A stretch of DNA of 64,000 nucleotides, from assembly GCA_023525715.1 (NCBI GenBank), contig CM042009.1, forward strand, positions 131,928,711-131,992,710, read 5' to 3'. The notes below the pieces were generated by a model. It saw nothing but the letters and a program-made list of their open reading frames with translations, ran no database searches and was not told the DNA's origin. Both the position numbers and the translations under genes were made by a program. Source of the DNA: Cichorium intybus. Taxonomy: Eukaryota > Streptophyta > Magnoliopsida > Asterales > Asteraceae. This document shows, in pieces, positions 35,299 to 48,397 of the stretch (position 1 is its first letter; each line of letters begins with the position of its first letter).

Positions 35299-35826
35299 AG
35301 GGTAAATTATGAAAAAAAAAACTATATTTTAGTTTTTTTTTTGTGTTTCTAATTTAACTATCAAATTTTTATTTGTTCTAATAAAATCATAAGTTTTTGA
35401 AAAAAAATTTCAACCCGATAATTATGATCTGAAAAACCGGTAACAATAACTTCGATAAAACTTTTTATCAAAAGATTGTGGTTTTTCCAATTATTAAAAT
35501 TTGGTGGTTAAATCGAATTCTTTTTGCAAATACAGTTTTTTTCGTAATTAGCCCTATATAAGGTTTACACTTTAATTTATATAATTAAGAAAAAAAACTG
35601 CATTTCATCGCTTTTTCGGGTTTAACAATAAAGTTTTTATTTAGTCTAATAAACCACCAATTTTTAAAAAAATGTTTTAACACAACCATTATAACCGGAA
35701 AAAAACGGTAACAATGGATACGATAAAACTTTTTATCAAAAATTGGTGATTTTTTCTAAATATTTTAAAACTAATGGTTAAACCGAATTTTTAATAAAAT
35801 ATAATGTTTTTTTCTTAATTAACCCT
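35299..35826. mobile_element. Pair of related MITE-like repeats
   Basis: Two diverged units lie side by side (35299-35555 and 35582-35826). Each has inverted ends of the type GTAATTANGAAAAAAACTG / CAGTTTTTTTNNTAATTA and a shared core containing GATAAAACTTTTTATC, itself a small hairpin. There is no coding sequence and no clear target duplication. Confidence 0.5.
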
Positions 35827-36355
35827 TTTATAAATAATTAAAAAGTACTATAATATTCAGCATAAAATAATTTATTATTTTGTTTATCTTTTTTATTTTC
35901 AAAAATCATAGATCAATCATCAATTTACTCGACAATAACCTGTTATGCTGAATGTCGAAGCAGCCAAATCAGCGTACGGAGGAGATGTACGGCCTCGGCG
36001 GAGTATGTATGATCATATGACGTCAAAAGTTAGGTAGAGACGAAAGCTAGAGAATTTGCAATTGTCTACATTTACCTCAAAGTATACAACATCGCCATAT
36101 ACGAACCCTGAATATTAAATATCTTACTTTTAAACCACTAACTATGCAATTATTGTTTCAATGGCACAATACTAGTACCTTTTTGTTTTTCATTCTTTGA
36201 TTCTTATTTTATGCGCTTTGGAACCATAAACCATGTCAAGCAATTCAAATGTGAACGTCTTTATGTGTGTAATAATTACCATGTGTCCTTGCTTTTAGTT
36301 TTTCTATTATTAAATTATATGATTACAAGGACTCTAAATGGAAGTACCACAATAG
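35827..36355. other. Interval without recognised gene
   Basis: A short GC-richer patch near 35950-36060 interrupts AT-rich sequence. No supported ORF, repeat or motif was found. Confidence 0.35.
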
Positions 36356-36547
36356 TTAATGTATGAGAAATTGTATGTATGAGAAATTGTATTTGTTCTT
36401 ATTTTTTATTCCTATACATGTAAAATTGTGTCATGTGTTTTAAAATATTATTTATTTTATTAAATGTGACACTTGTTATAATTTTACATAGATAGGAACA
36501 TGAGTAGGAATAAAAAGTAGGAACAAATACAATTTCTCTTAATGTAT
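36356..36547. mobile_element. Mutator-like MITE with 9-bp target duplication
   Basis: The element 36365-36538 (174 bp) starts GAGAAATTGTAT and ends ATACAATTTCTC, the exact complement. The arms extend inward (TTTGTTC/GAACAAA, TTCCTA/TAGGAA, TAAAATTGTGTCA against TGACACTTG...). It is flanked by TTAATGTAT at 36356-36364 and 36539-36547. The left end contains a 16-bp duplication of its terminus. Confidence 0.8.
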
Positions 36548-36875
36548 TTATGAGTATTTATTACGGTATCAATCCAATGTTATGAGCATCCAAGCAAGGT
36601 ACTAAACAAAGTAATCGGTCTATAAAAACGAGAGTATGACATTTACAACATACATATATAATTAGAACTTTGATATATTTTTCTAGGAGAAACTACCATT
36701 GCACCTTTGAGTGAAAACCTAATCATATTTATATAGATTATGATGATTATCAAGTTTGTTTTACTAGATACTTATCAAGACAAGATACTTTGTTTATGCA
36801 CGTGACAATGTGACAAATATTTAGCCTATGTGGCTAATGATGTTAATCCGTTTGACTAATTTCTTTAGGTAAGAC

Positions 36876-37038
36876 ATAGAACTAAATTATATTGATTAAC
36901 TATAGAACCACGTAAAAATTGTCTATGTTTATTTATGAACATATGTAATTTTCATGTTCATAAATGAACATATGTTCATAAGTGAACATAAACAATTTTC
37001 ACATGGTTATATGGTTAACCAATATAATTTGGTTCTAT
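36876..37038. mobile_element. Fold-back MITE-like palindrome
   Basis: Nearly the whole 163-bp unit folds back on itself: ATAGAACTAAATTATATTG pairs with CAATATAATTTGGTTCTAT, then GATTAACTATA, AAAATTGTC and ATGAACATATG with their complements. No target duplication was established. Confidence 0.65.
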
Positions 37039-37056
37039 ATTGAACTTATCAGTATA

Positions 37057-37917
<861 letters not shown>

Positions 37918-39000
37918 GTCTCCCACTTGGATAAGGCTATGACTTTAATTTATCTTCTAATCAATAAACAACCTGCAGCTTCCAAGAAACTGCTGTCGAA
38001 CTCTGACCCAGTCAGTTCTGTCCATAGATAAGTGATCATATGATCCTTCGTCCAACAATATATTTTCAGACATGAGACATGGATTGAGATCAATCTCTGT
38101 CCGATACTCTGTTTCCCGATCTCTGATTCTGCTTATGACTTCGAGACTTCTAATTGAACACATCAATTTAGTCTCGGCTGGCCAGCACTTTAGTCAACTT
38201 CAAAATCATCGAGAGGCCTACAGATATCTGTTTCCCATCAGGGTCACGGAACGAATAAGCTTCGACTCATATGATTGTGTCTTTTACTTATCAAATCATA
38301 CACAACAATGCGTTTCGTAACATCGAGTTACCGATGCGTTTTCACATTATCAATGCACAACCGATTCGTAAATTTCAACTCATTTGTCTCCGCTTCAAGA
38401 TCATATGATATTATCGTCTCAACATTGCTCGTGATGTAATCCATGATGCAATCTATTGAGCGCGGGTTTATTCAATACTCAAATCTCTATTTCTAAGTAC
38501 TCATGAACGTTGTAGCAGTCTTACTGCAATGTCTAACTCCTTAGACAATCTACAAACCAGTTCACAACAGTCTTCGTTCATACTTACTCCCGAAAAGTAT
38601 GAGCGACTGTGGACTTTTAAATAATCAAATTATTAGGGAAGTGAAACATGCAAAATTGAAACATAAAATCTGACCGGTGGCTACTCTTGCCTAATTACCA
38701 AGTCTCCACGAGGTAATCACCAAGTCGGATTTTACATAAAACTATTATCGGTTTCTAGATTCCTTTTAAACTATTTAATTCGTGTTATGTATCTATGTCT
38801 ACTTGACCTTTCACTCTTTCTATGTATTCAAATGTCATACATTTATACACTTCATCCGATCGGATATCCTTCCGATGATATTTCAATTTTGGTCATACCG
38901 TCATTCTCACTAACAACTCCATTCTATGTACTGTGACTTTCCATGGTTCTCGGGATCTTTAGTCCACATGACTGCACCCTAAGACTATTTCGAGGTGTTA

Positions 39001-39032
39001 CGATGTGCCGGTGAGCCACACGCGCTCCATCG
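39001..39032 (-). other. Hairpin H4 of E4
   Basis: Stem CGATG/CATCG encloses the 22-nt loop 39006-39027. E3 has TGATG/CATCA here, so both partners of one base pair changed. The outer stem TTTCG/CGAAA is perfect. Confidence 0.78.
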
Positions 39033-39949
39033 GAATGCCAACGAAATTCTTTAACCATTAAGTCCTTATTTTAAAACTCTTTTCAAATGGTTATCAACAT
39101 TCACCCCTAATCATTTTCCAATTGTTTCTCACGTATGTACAAAATCCATTAAGTATTCCCAGCCAGGTCATATCCTGAATCCGACTCACTATGCTCTAAG
39201 CATTAAGTCGTCAAGACATGTTCATGACACTTCTGATCGATCCAAGAAACTTGTTGGATTCGATCCAGTCCTATTCCAAAATCTTTTAGAATCTTAGGAT
39301 TACTTATAATCCTTGTGTCACGACTTTTAATAACTATATCCTTTCGGAGACTTTTTCTCATGCATCATGAATCTTATCAAGATCATGCTTACTATGGCCA
39401 GTTCTATACTGATGACAACATCTATCTGATATATGTCAATGGATTATGTGAGTACGTTGCACCTTTCATACCTCTCATGCCAAATCATCACGCTTTGCAA
39501 TGACAGAAAACTCCTTTCCTGAGCTATGCATCTTGAGTCTCATCAAGATCATCTTGGCATAGTTTCGATCTATCTCATAGACGTTTGTAACCACCTGAGT
39601 ATGCCGTATCTCTATTAAGTCTTTCATAGCAATCTGTCTCTTAACACCAAGTCATTACACTTTGTAATGAAAAGATACGTTTCCTAGAAACAATATGTAA
39701 CTCTCATACGAAGATAGTGGATAGCAGCAACACTCCCACTGGCTTTGACGCGGTTATGGACTATTCACAAAATCCAGAGCTTATGGAACATTTTGAGAAT
39801 CCAACCTTTCTGACATCTTAATGGAAATCTTTCAGCCCCTTCTCAAAATCCAATCCTTTTAGAATCTGAATATCCTTTTTTGCGAGATGCCCATGGGGTA
39901 ATCCCGGGCCCACGTATCTTTATACTTGCATACTTATTGTGAGTCCCCA

Positions 39950-39983
39950 TTAGTGTGCCGGTGATCCACACGCGCTCCACTAA
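39950..39983 (-). other. Hairpin H3 of E4
   Basis: Stem TTAGTG/CACTAA, perfect, around loop 39956-39977. E3 has a U.G pair at one of these positions. Confidence 0.75.
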
Positions 39984-41113
39984 CGACTTACAATATGCAG
40001 TATCCTTTCAGATTTCATCTTCTATTGAGATTGCTTCTCTCGGAGTCAATTACTTGACTCTGAGTATCGTCTCACTCAACCAGATGTTTTGAATGTACGT
40101 TTCTGTCCATGTTGGTCTCTTTTGATGATTACTCCCACTGGTTTTAAGACCAGTTGTAAAATCAATCAAATTGTCACATAGACTGTATCTCGTCCTAAAG
40201 TTCTCTTAATTGGCAGCAACCGGGCTCACCAATGCTTCCAAGTAGTCGGATTGAAAATCCGTACCAACTATAGTGATTTACCACTATTCGGTATGTCACC
40301 CCGATCATAATTACTTATGACTGTGATCAATGCTACTGGTCAAGAGAAGACTATGTCAGTATTAAAACAGAAATCTGATTTCTGCTCTAAGCCTAGTGAT
40401 GACAAAAGGTTCTTTCACTTGGCTAATCCTGAACTCATTCAGGACTATCCCAACTCCCACTGTTTCCTTAGAACATGAGTTCTTTCTAAAAGAGCTCTTT
40501 CTCTTCCAGATACAGCGGGATAGCCAGTGAAACAACATTTCTGATTATGTTCGGGCTGGTCATGAGGTTCGGACGAACACTACAAGACCCTGGACCTTTA
40601 ATGTACAAGTGGGACAATCCCAACTTTACATTTCAGACAGTGTCTGCAAAACCTACTTAGTCGAAGGATGTGGTTGGAATATGGTCTGACTGGTTTAGTA
40701 TTCAATGTATCGGAAACTAATTGACAATGTATCTCATACATTGAGGATCGAACTGTTTCGACCAACGCTCCATCATCTTCCCTAAGACACATTATAACTA
40801 TTAATGTTCTTGGAAGGGAATAAACTGTGAAACATTTTCCCAGTTTATTTTGTCACTCAGGTTCTGTGGGTCTTGTACTTCCTTTGAAGTCCTTGAACTA
40901 TTCAATGATTCAATCCAATCGCTTATTCTGATAAGCGAAATCATATTCGTCATACCGAATGACAAATATCGTAAAGTACAACCAATTGTGTTCAATTTGT
41001 AGATTCGAGCAATACACATCAACTTATGTGTTTGTTGCTCCTAATCTAAATCTCTTTTACATCTCTATGTAAACTTATGACTTTGTTAATTTTGCTCAAG
41101 ACTTGCAATCCTC

Positions 41114-41360
41114 AGTTGACCCTAAGTCAACTGATTCCAAAATCCTATCCTCTGGATCTTTAGGTGATTCATTTCTTGCCACGTGTGCTTTATAAAGAAC
41201 TTAATCATCATTTGACTCTAAGCCAAATGATTCCAAAGTCCTGACCAACTGGATCTTTGGTTGATTCATTTCTTAGCACATTAAGAACTCAACTCATCAA
41301 GTGACTCTAAGTCAAGTGATTCCAAGGTCCTGTCCAACTGGACCTTTGGTTGAATTGATT
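41114..41360 (-). repeat. Three-unit hairpin array behind gag in E4
   Basis: Units begin at 41114 (AGTTGACCCTAAGTCAACT), 41210 (ATTTGACTCTAAGCCAAAT) and 41299 (AAGTGACTCTAAGTCAAGT). Unit 2 replaces the E3 arms ATCT/AGAT with ATTT/AAAT, still pairing, and has one A.C on the plus strand that is a G.U on the sense strand. Confidence 0.7.
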
Positions 41361-41737
41361 ATTGTAATATATATCTTAACAATCATAAGGGACACAATTT
41401 CTAAGATCCAAACACTTTGGATGCATTCCATATTCAAGTTATTACTAATTATGCATTCAACACAATCATACAACATTTCAAGGATATTTCAAACAACATG
41501 TGTTAAAAGAAAATTGACAATTTTATTAAAAACAAAAATCCTTGCACAATGTACTATATGATAGACAATGTCATACGCATCTAAAAGCTAATAACAATGT
41601 TTCTATATCTAACCAAACTTCAAAACTGCATGAGCCGGAAATCTAATCCAAATGTGCTCCTATGCGCCAAAGTCTCGTACCTTACTCATTCCCTGCACAT
41701 AAACCAAAATGTGACTATCACATTATGCATCAAGGAA

Positions 41738-42577
41738 TTATGGAACAGGAGTTTTGAGGTTTTTAGATATACCTGAGCTTTCAAAAGATTTTGACCTTGG
41801 AGCGTCATTCAATCTTTCCGCGATTGTATCCGATTTTGTGGATTCCCAGCTTAAGACATATCTAGACGATCTGGATCGTTTCTTGCTGCATCTTTCCACT
41901 GGACTTAATCCAGAAGTAGCTGAACCATTAGAGTTGTGCCTGTCCAAGAGTGACTCGTATAAAGTCAACAGTGAACGCATTTCCGTTAAGGTCTTTTTCT
42001 GGTATTCCTTTCTATACGTCTGAATAAACAGATCGTACTTACTGGTCAGTGAAGTTAGTAGAGTGTTAACACCCGACTCCTGACTCATGGAATAACCAAG
42101 TTTGTACAATTCGCCTATGTATGCTTCAATATGAAGAACATGCGAATCGATGCTACTTCCTTCTTTTAACTTACACTCTGCAAGTCTTTTGAAGATCCTA
42201 GCTCGTTCCTCTTCGACCGGTTTTCGGAACATTTCCTCAACCAATTGCATTAACTCATATGGCCCCAAGGATTCAAAATCCTTGCGGAACTCGGGGTCAA
42301 TGGTCAATAGCATGAAGTCACGAATCTTTTCGGATTCATCAACTAATAAGTCATGCTTATCATAAAGGCTCTTTATGATGACTTGTTTCGGTGGAACCGG
42401 GATCGGATACTCGGTGAGATGTAGCTTGCCAGCAATGCCGAGAGCCAGTCTCTAATTACAAAGCCATTCCTTACAGTTGAGGCCAGTCAGCCTTTCCATA
42501 TTTAGCAGGTGCTTTCTGATGCTCTCAGAAATGGGTGAAGGAGGAGAGGGAGGAGAATAGACACTTGATTCAGACAT
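41738..42577 (-). pseudogene. E4 Gag, damaged
   Basis: An ATG at 42577-42575 begins the same Ser-Pro-rich start as in E3. A TAG (42454-42452) replaces the Trp codon of the conserved GLNxKEWLxNW motif. From 42313 the frame is open for 191 codons: FRKDFESLGPYELMQLVEE, RARIFKRLAECKLKEGS, ELYKLGYSMSQES and a basic stretch CSKKRSRSSR. The end runs toward a protease stub with FLDA then TAA, the same stop position as in E3. Copia Gag by homology to E3; inactive because of the early stop. Confidence 0.72.
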
Positions 42578-42895
42578 CTACAATAAACAGAATTTATTAG
42601 TCTAATTTATCCTTTTAAATAATTACCCAATATATTATTTATTAAGGCTAGGACCCAAAATGCCCCAACTATGGTGTGAAGAGGGATGCCGTAATCACAA
42701 CATAATGGTCGTTAAGGTAGATAATACACTTATCAATTTCATCTTATGAAATTCTTAGATCTGTTGAGACACATTGAACTATTCAATGGCATGTTTAGTC
42801 TCAGATGTGCCCCACTGTTTGTGACTGGGATGCCGAAGATCACAAACCGGGTGTGAATAACCATGCAAATTAGCTTGGTACTCTCGAAGTCGATC

Positions 42896-42947
42896 GTCAT
42901 CTCTAATTAACGTGCCGGTTAACCACACACGCTCCGTTAATAATGAC
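42896..42947 (-). other. Hairpin H2 of E4 with outer stem
   Basis: Inner stem ATTAACG/CGTTAAT (42906-42941) around loop 42913-42934; outer stem GTCAT/ATGAC; a further stem TCTCGA (42882-42887) / TCGAGA (42952-42957). E3 has ATTGATG/CATCAAT and ATCAT/ATGAT at the same places. Confidence 0.82.
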
Positions 42948-42985
42948 AAAATCGAGAAACTCATCACAAGTCTGTACGGACCCCA

Positions 42986-43021
42986 GTTGGCGTGCCGGTA
43001 AACCACACACGCTCCACCAAC
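42986..43021 (-). other. Hairpin H1 of E4
   Basis: Sense stem GTTGGTG/CGCCAAC with one U.G around loop 42993-43014. E3 has ATTGG/CCAAT, so the terminal A-T pair became G-C. Confidence 0.8.
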
Positions 43022-43227
43022 GTTCCACAAAGTGCAATGTGCATTTCCATGGATTAGCACCAATTCACATTTTTAACCTAAAGTAACTAGATTGGGTTTT
43101 GTTTAAGGTTCTAGTACTTTCAGTTATATCATTACACTTTTAAGAGGCTTAGTGGTTCTATCAAACCCGTTCGGCTAACAACACTCGACTGACCAGGAGA
43201 GCGGTGGGTAAGAGTAGATACCCATTA

Positions 43228-43249
43228 GACTGCCATTTTATAAGCAGTC
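43228..43249 (-). other. Leader hairpin with TATAAAAT loop, E4
   Basis: Sense stem GACTGCT/GGCAGTC (one U.G) around TATAAAAT. Confidence 0.62.
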
Positions 43250-43808
43250 GCCTTATACCCTCTTTATAGGACAGTTTTGTGAATGAGGCCTACTAGCGGT
43301 AAGACTAACCAATTTTCTTATATATATAAATTATTAACTTTTAATCATAAATATATAAGATATATTTATATCTTATTAAAATATTTTAGAATTAATTATC
43401 TCATAATTTTCGCAAATTATTATCTATTTTTTGAAATTTTAATTAATTCTTTATGTGATTTAATTGGTCTTTTGATTAAACAATTTAATTAAACTAATTA
43501 AATCAAGAATGGGGGACCACAAAATTAATCAAATTAATTTCCTATCCTTATTCCCTAATTCGAAAATTGCATGCCAAGAATAAGGGGTTCTAGTTATTTA
43601 ATTATCCAATAATTACCAAAACAACAACCAACTATTTAAGGCAGCAAATCAAGCAATTAAGGGGGGAATAAAGAGGGTGGCGGCTAGGGTTAGGAAACCC
43701 TAGCCTAGGCCACGAAATTGAGGTCATTCCAAGAGAGTTTTTGGCAAAAACACTCAAGGCAATAATCATTCAAGCAGTTAATATCAATTTATAAGAAAAC
43801 AAGCCTAA

Positions 43809-43820
43809 GCTCTGATACCA
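43809..43820 (-). other. E4 primer-binding site (initiator tRNA-Met)
   Basis: The minus strand reads TGGTATCAGAGC one base from the 5' LTR. Confidence 0.9.
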
Positions 43821-43821
43821 C

Positions 43822-44705
<884 letters not shown>

Positions 44706-44800
44706 ATGTGTGTGTTAGGTTATAGTCAGAACCATAATTATTATATGGACGTAAGAAGAAATATATAATCAATCATTAATAAAAAACGGCTTATGGGTAT

Positions 44801-45840
44801 TGTTAGTGTTATGTCGTTGACCAACTTAACTATTTGGATGTTTATGTTACTTGAACTATGTTTTTAATGTTTGCTTGAGTTCTTTGTACTTGGTCAAATC
44901 TAAATATTTATTGGTTGTAAAAGTTATTAATGAACAAGAATTATCTCTATTGCTGTGTTTAATATTCTACATCCTGTGTGTTGAATCTAACTTAAGAGAA
45001 GTTGAGTGAATGTAAGAAGATCATGAAGGCCGAAGTTCATCCATGAACTTCGCTGGTACTCACATAAGATAGAATGTAGAAGATTGCTAAAACCAAAGTG
45101 ATGACAAAGTTCTGCCTGGTGCAGAAGTTCAGCCTTGAACTTCAGCTCTGAAGAATCTCTACAAACCGAAGATTGGTAAACCTCACTTCTACCTCAACAA
45201 CATAGAAGATCTTCAAGTGTTCAAGACTAACAGAAGTTCTATATTGCAACTACTCAAACACTGAAGTTCACTCCTGAACTTCGGTCCCTTCTAAGAAGTC
45301 AATATTAGATGAAGATAAGACAAAATATAAGCATATCGAGTTATAGAGTACAGCTAGGCTAGTTATAAGGTTGTTCCCTTAGCAATTTGGCGCTTGCACT
45401 GATAAGTATTATTATATTCTAGCATAGGCCAACCTAGTCTGACTTTGTACTTTTATCCATAGAATAATCTGAAGAAGACTGGTGTGTAACCTCTTCAGTA
45501 CGTAGGTTTTTACCTCATGGTATCTTTCCTTGCACTACAAAAGGGAGATCACCATCTCACTTCATCTTCATGGTTTGGATGAACTTAAGTGTAACTCTCT
45601 CCACATGATATAAAGATCTTCATTCCATCAAATCATTTTATCCTTTCATGTTCTTACTTTAAGTGTATTTAATTCCTGCATTTAATCTTCAAGTCTTTAC
45701 ATTTCCGTATTACATCTTGTTTGTACTTTAATTATTGTTGAGCAAAACAATCTTTCAAAGTTTGGAATATTTCTTTATCATTGATTCTCTATTATCACAA
45801 TCAATTTGAAATTTCTGATTAATCCATAGGAGCCGGTATT
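44801..45840 (+). repeat. Unclassified LTR-like repeat with three matching hairpins
   Basis: The segment begins TGTTAGTGTT, contains a possible promoter (ACTACAAAAGGGAG, 45533) followed by a T-rich stretch, and ends before GGTAT (45836-45840); GGTAT also precedes the start (44796-44800). Three hairpins share arms GAAGTTCA/TGAACTTC: 45032-45051, 45123-45142 and 45263-45282. A solo LTR is possible, but the right end is not CA and no partner is seen. Confidence 0.4.
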
Positions 45841-46169
45841 TGTAATTTGCAACGAGTGTGATATATGTTATATATAATACGACTGATTCCTTACTTGTAT
45901 TTGAATCAAAAGTATAAGTATATCATTATTATCACATACAGTTATAAAGGAGACCAATTTTCCGTTTTTAAAATTAATTTATAGCATTAAAATAACTTTC
46001 CGTGATTTTGTTCATAATGAGAACTCATATTATGGTGAAAACCTAATAAATTTTTTGGTACACATTATTTTTTTTAAATCACAACCAAAAACTTCTATTT
46101 GAGCATCTAATAGATTTCAAAAAAAAATCAAGAAAATCTAATTTTTTTTACATATGCATATGCACATGT

Positions 46170-46940
46170 TGTTGGATTAGGTGTCCAAGCCATGACTAAT
46201 AATTTGTATTTACCTAATTAATAGAAGCAAAGTCCATTTGGGTTGCCCTCATAGCTAGAGGTTTGGCAGAAATTCCAGTAGAGAGAAAGATTGATTTATT
46301 ATATGATTAATAAATCAATAGAAATAAAATAAATAGTTTATTAATATATTAAAGTGATAATATATTAATTAAAAACTATATTAATTAATTAGAAATTAAT
46401 CTGGAATTAATTGTAATTAATTTGGTGATTAATTTGATTAATTAAAGGTGCATGGGCTGAATTGTAATTATTTAATAGTTGAGTAAGTGAAAATTATGGT
46501 AGTGGCCAACGAAATTATGGAGGGATTATCCATAATTTCGATTATTATATGTTAGGATAAATAGATTTGAATTGATAGATAAAGGTTTATCTTATTTGAA
46601 TTCAAAAGGTTTATCTCTAAAGGCTTATATGGTGGCCATTTGGAAACTATAAATAGAGACCCCTAGGTACCATAAAAGCCATGACTTTTTCTCTCTTCCC
46701 TCTCTCTAGAAATTTCGAAAACCGTAGTTTTGGGTGTGACTTCATTTGAGGCAAGGCACTTGCGTTGCTTAGTTTGCAAGAAACAACTAAAAGGTTAGTT
46801 TTTTTCTGATTTATTTCTTTTAGCAATTTTTGTTTAGCCTTTAGGAATTTATTACATGTTCAAAGATAGAAAACATAGATCCAATCTAGGTTGCATGTAA
46901 ACTTAGGGTTTAAGTTTATAGATTTGCATAAAACCTTTCA
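46170..46940 (+). repeat. E5 5' LTR
   Basis: TGTTGGATTAGGTGTC to AAAACCTTTCA, 771 bp. The TATA box CTATAAATAG is at 46647-46656. Confidence 0.88.
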
Positions 46941-46941
46941 G

Positions 46942-46953
46942 TGGTATCAGAGC
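46942..46953 (+). other. E5 primer-binding site (initiator tRNA-Met)
   Basis: TGGTATCAGAGC, one base after the LTR. Confidence 0.92.
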
Positions 46954-47649
46954 TTTTGGTTGTTTTCTTATTGAATTGCTGTAATAGTTTTTCCTAAAAG
47001 TTAGGGTTTATTGTTTCTAAACCCTAAATTGTGCCAATCGATTTTTTTAGGGTTAGGGTTTTTGAAACCCTAGCCCCTCCCCACATGATTTTCGAAAATT
47101 GCCTAGGGTTTTAGAAGGTTTTCTATTTTTGGTAACTTTAATTATTTAATTAAATGGATAACCTTAAACCCATTATTTGTTTTTTCAAAAATTAGGGGTT
47201 TAAGATAGGTTTAAATTAATTTGATTAATTTGTGATACCTATATGGATTTAATTAATTTAATTAATTGTTTAATTAAAAGATAAATTAAATCATTTAAAG
47301 GTTTAAATTTAATTTTAAAATTAATAGTTAATTTTCAAAAATTAAATAGATAAACTAGGAATATTTTAAAAGTTTAAAATATTTGAAATACCTATTTGGA
47401 TTTAATTAATTTAATTAATTGTTTAATTAAAAGATAAATTAAATCATTTAAAGGTTTAAATTTAAATTTTTTAATTAATTGTTAATTTCAAAAAAAATTA
47501 AATAGATAAACCAAGAATATTTTAAAAGGTTTAAAATACATCTTATATATATTATTATTAAAAGTTAATATTATATGTATAAGATAATTGGTCAATCAAA
47601 TCAATAGTAGGCCTCATTCACGAAGCTGGTTTATAAGGAGGGTATAATG

Positions 47650-47671
47650 AAACTGCGTATAAAATGGCGGT
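47650..47671 (+). other. Leader hairpin with TATAAAAT loop, E5
   Basis: AACTGCG/GGCGGTT around TATAAAAT: the terminal G-C of the other copies is A-U here, one U.G pair, one G.G mismatch next to the loop. Confidence 0.6.
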
Positions 47672-47869
47672 TGAATGGGTGTCCACTCTCACCCACCGCT
47701 CTCTTGATCAGTGGAGGGTCATTAGCCGAACGGGTTTGATAGGACAGCTTAATCTCATTAAAAGTATAATGTTATTAATGAAAGTACTAGAACAGCTTTA
47801 TAAAATCCTAAATCTAGTTACTTTAGGAAAAATATGAAAAGATGCTAACCCATAAAATCGCATATTACA

Positions 47870-47930
47870 CTTTATGAGACATTAGTGGAGCGTGTATGGT
47901 TAACCGGCACACTAATAGGGGCTCATAAAG
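47870..47930 (+). other. Hairpin H1 of E5 with outer stem
   Basis: Perfect inner stem ATTAGTG (47881-47887) / CACTAAT (47910-47916), 22-nt loop 47888-47909, and perfect outer stem CTTTATGAG/CTCATAAAG. E3 and E6 have CTTTATGAA/TTCATAAAG. Confidence 0.82.
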
Positions 47931-47951
47931 AGTGGTAATGGGTTTCTCATG

Positions 47952-48011
47952 ATTTATCATTGTTGATGGAGCGTGTGTGGTTAACCGGCATATCAATTAG
48001 AGATGATAAAT
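47952..48011 (+). other. Hairpin H2 of E5 with outer stem
   Basis: Inner stem TTGATG/TATCAA (one G.U) at 47963-47996, loop 47969-47990, and outer stem ATTTATCAT/ATGATAAAT, perfect over 9 bp. Confidence 0.8.
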
Positions 48012-48314
48012 GACATTGAGGTTACCGAGCATATTTGCATGGTTATTCACATCCAGTTTGTAATCCTCGGCATCCCAGTCACAAACAGTGGCGCATATCC
48101 GAGATTAAACATGTCATTGAACAGTTCAATGAATCTCAACAGATCTAGGAATTTCATCAGATGAAATTAATAAGTGTTTTATCTACCTTAATGACCATTA
48201 TGTTGTGATTACGGCATCCCTCTTCACACCATAGTTGGGATATTTTGGATCTTAGCCTTATTAAATAATAAATTGAGTAATTATTTAAAAGGATTAATTA
48301 AACTAATAAATTCA

Positions 48315-48319
<5 letters not shown>

Positions 48320-48394
<75 letters not shown>
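48320..48394. repeat. TA microsatellite abutting E5 gag start
   Basis: TA run directly before the gag ATG (48393-48395). E6 has only a few TA at the same point, so the run expanded in E5 or shrank in E6. Confidence 0.85.

Positions 48395-48397
<3 letters not shown>

Larger units (their letters stand above)
37918..41737 (-). other. E4 internal region downstream of gag, no gene recognised
   Basis: Alignable to E3 3930-7723 throughout. It contains hairpins H4 and H3 and the three-unit array 41114-41360. No ORF is conserved with E3. Confidence 0.65.
46954..48319 (+). other. E5 structured leader, non-coding
   Basis: No ORF with support. It contains an internal near-duplication of an AT-rich block (47220-47360 and 47390-47530, each with TTAATTGTTTAATTAAAAG), the TATAAAAT hairpin (47650-47671), H1 and H2. 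The same order holds in E3, E4 and E6. Confidence 0.65.

Noticed and set aside
44796..45840. GGTAT flanks as proof of a solo LTR
   Set aside because: The right end before the second GGTAT is not CA and a 5-bp match can occur by chance; kept only as a low-confidence repeat.
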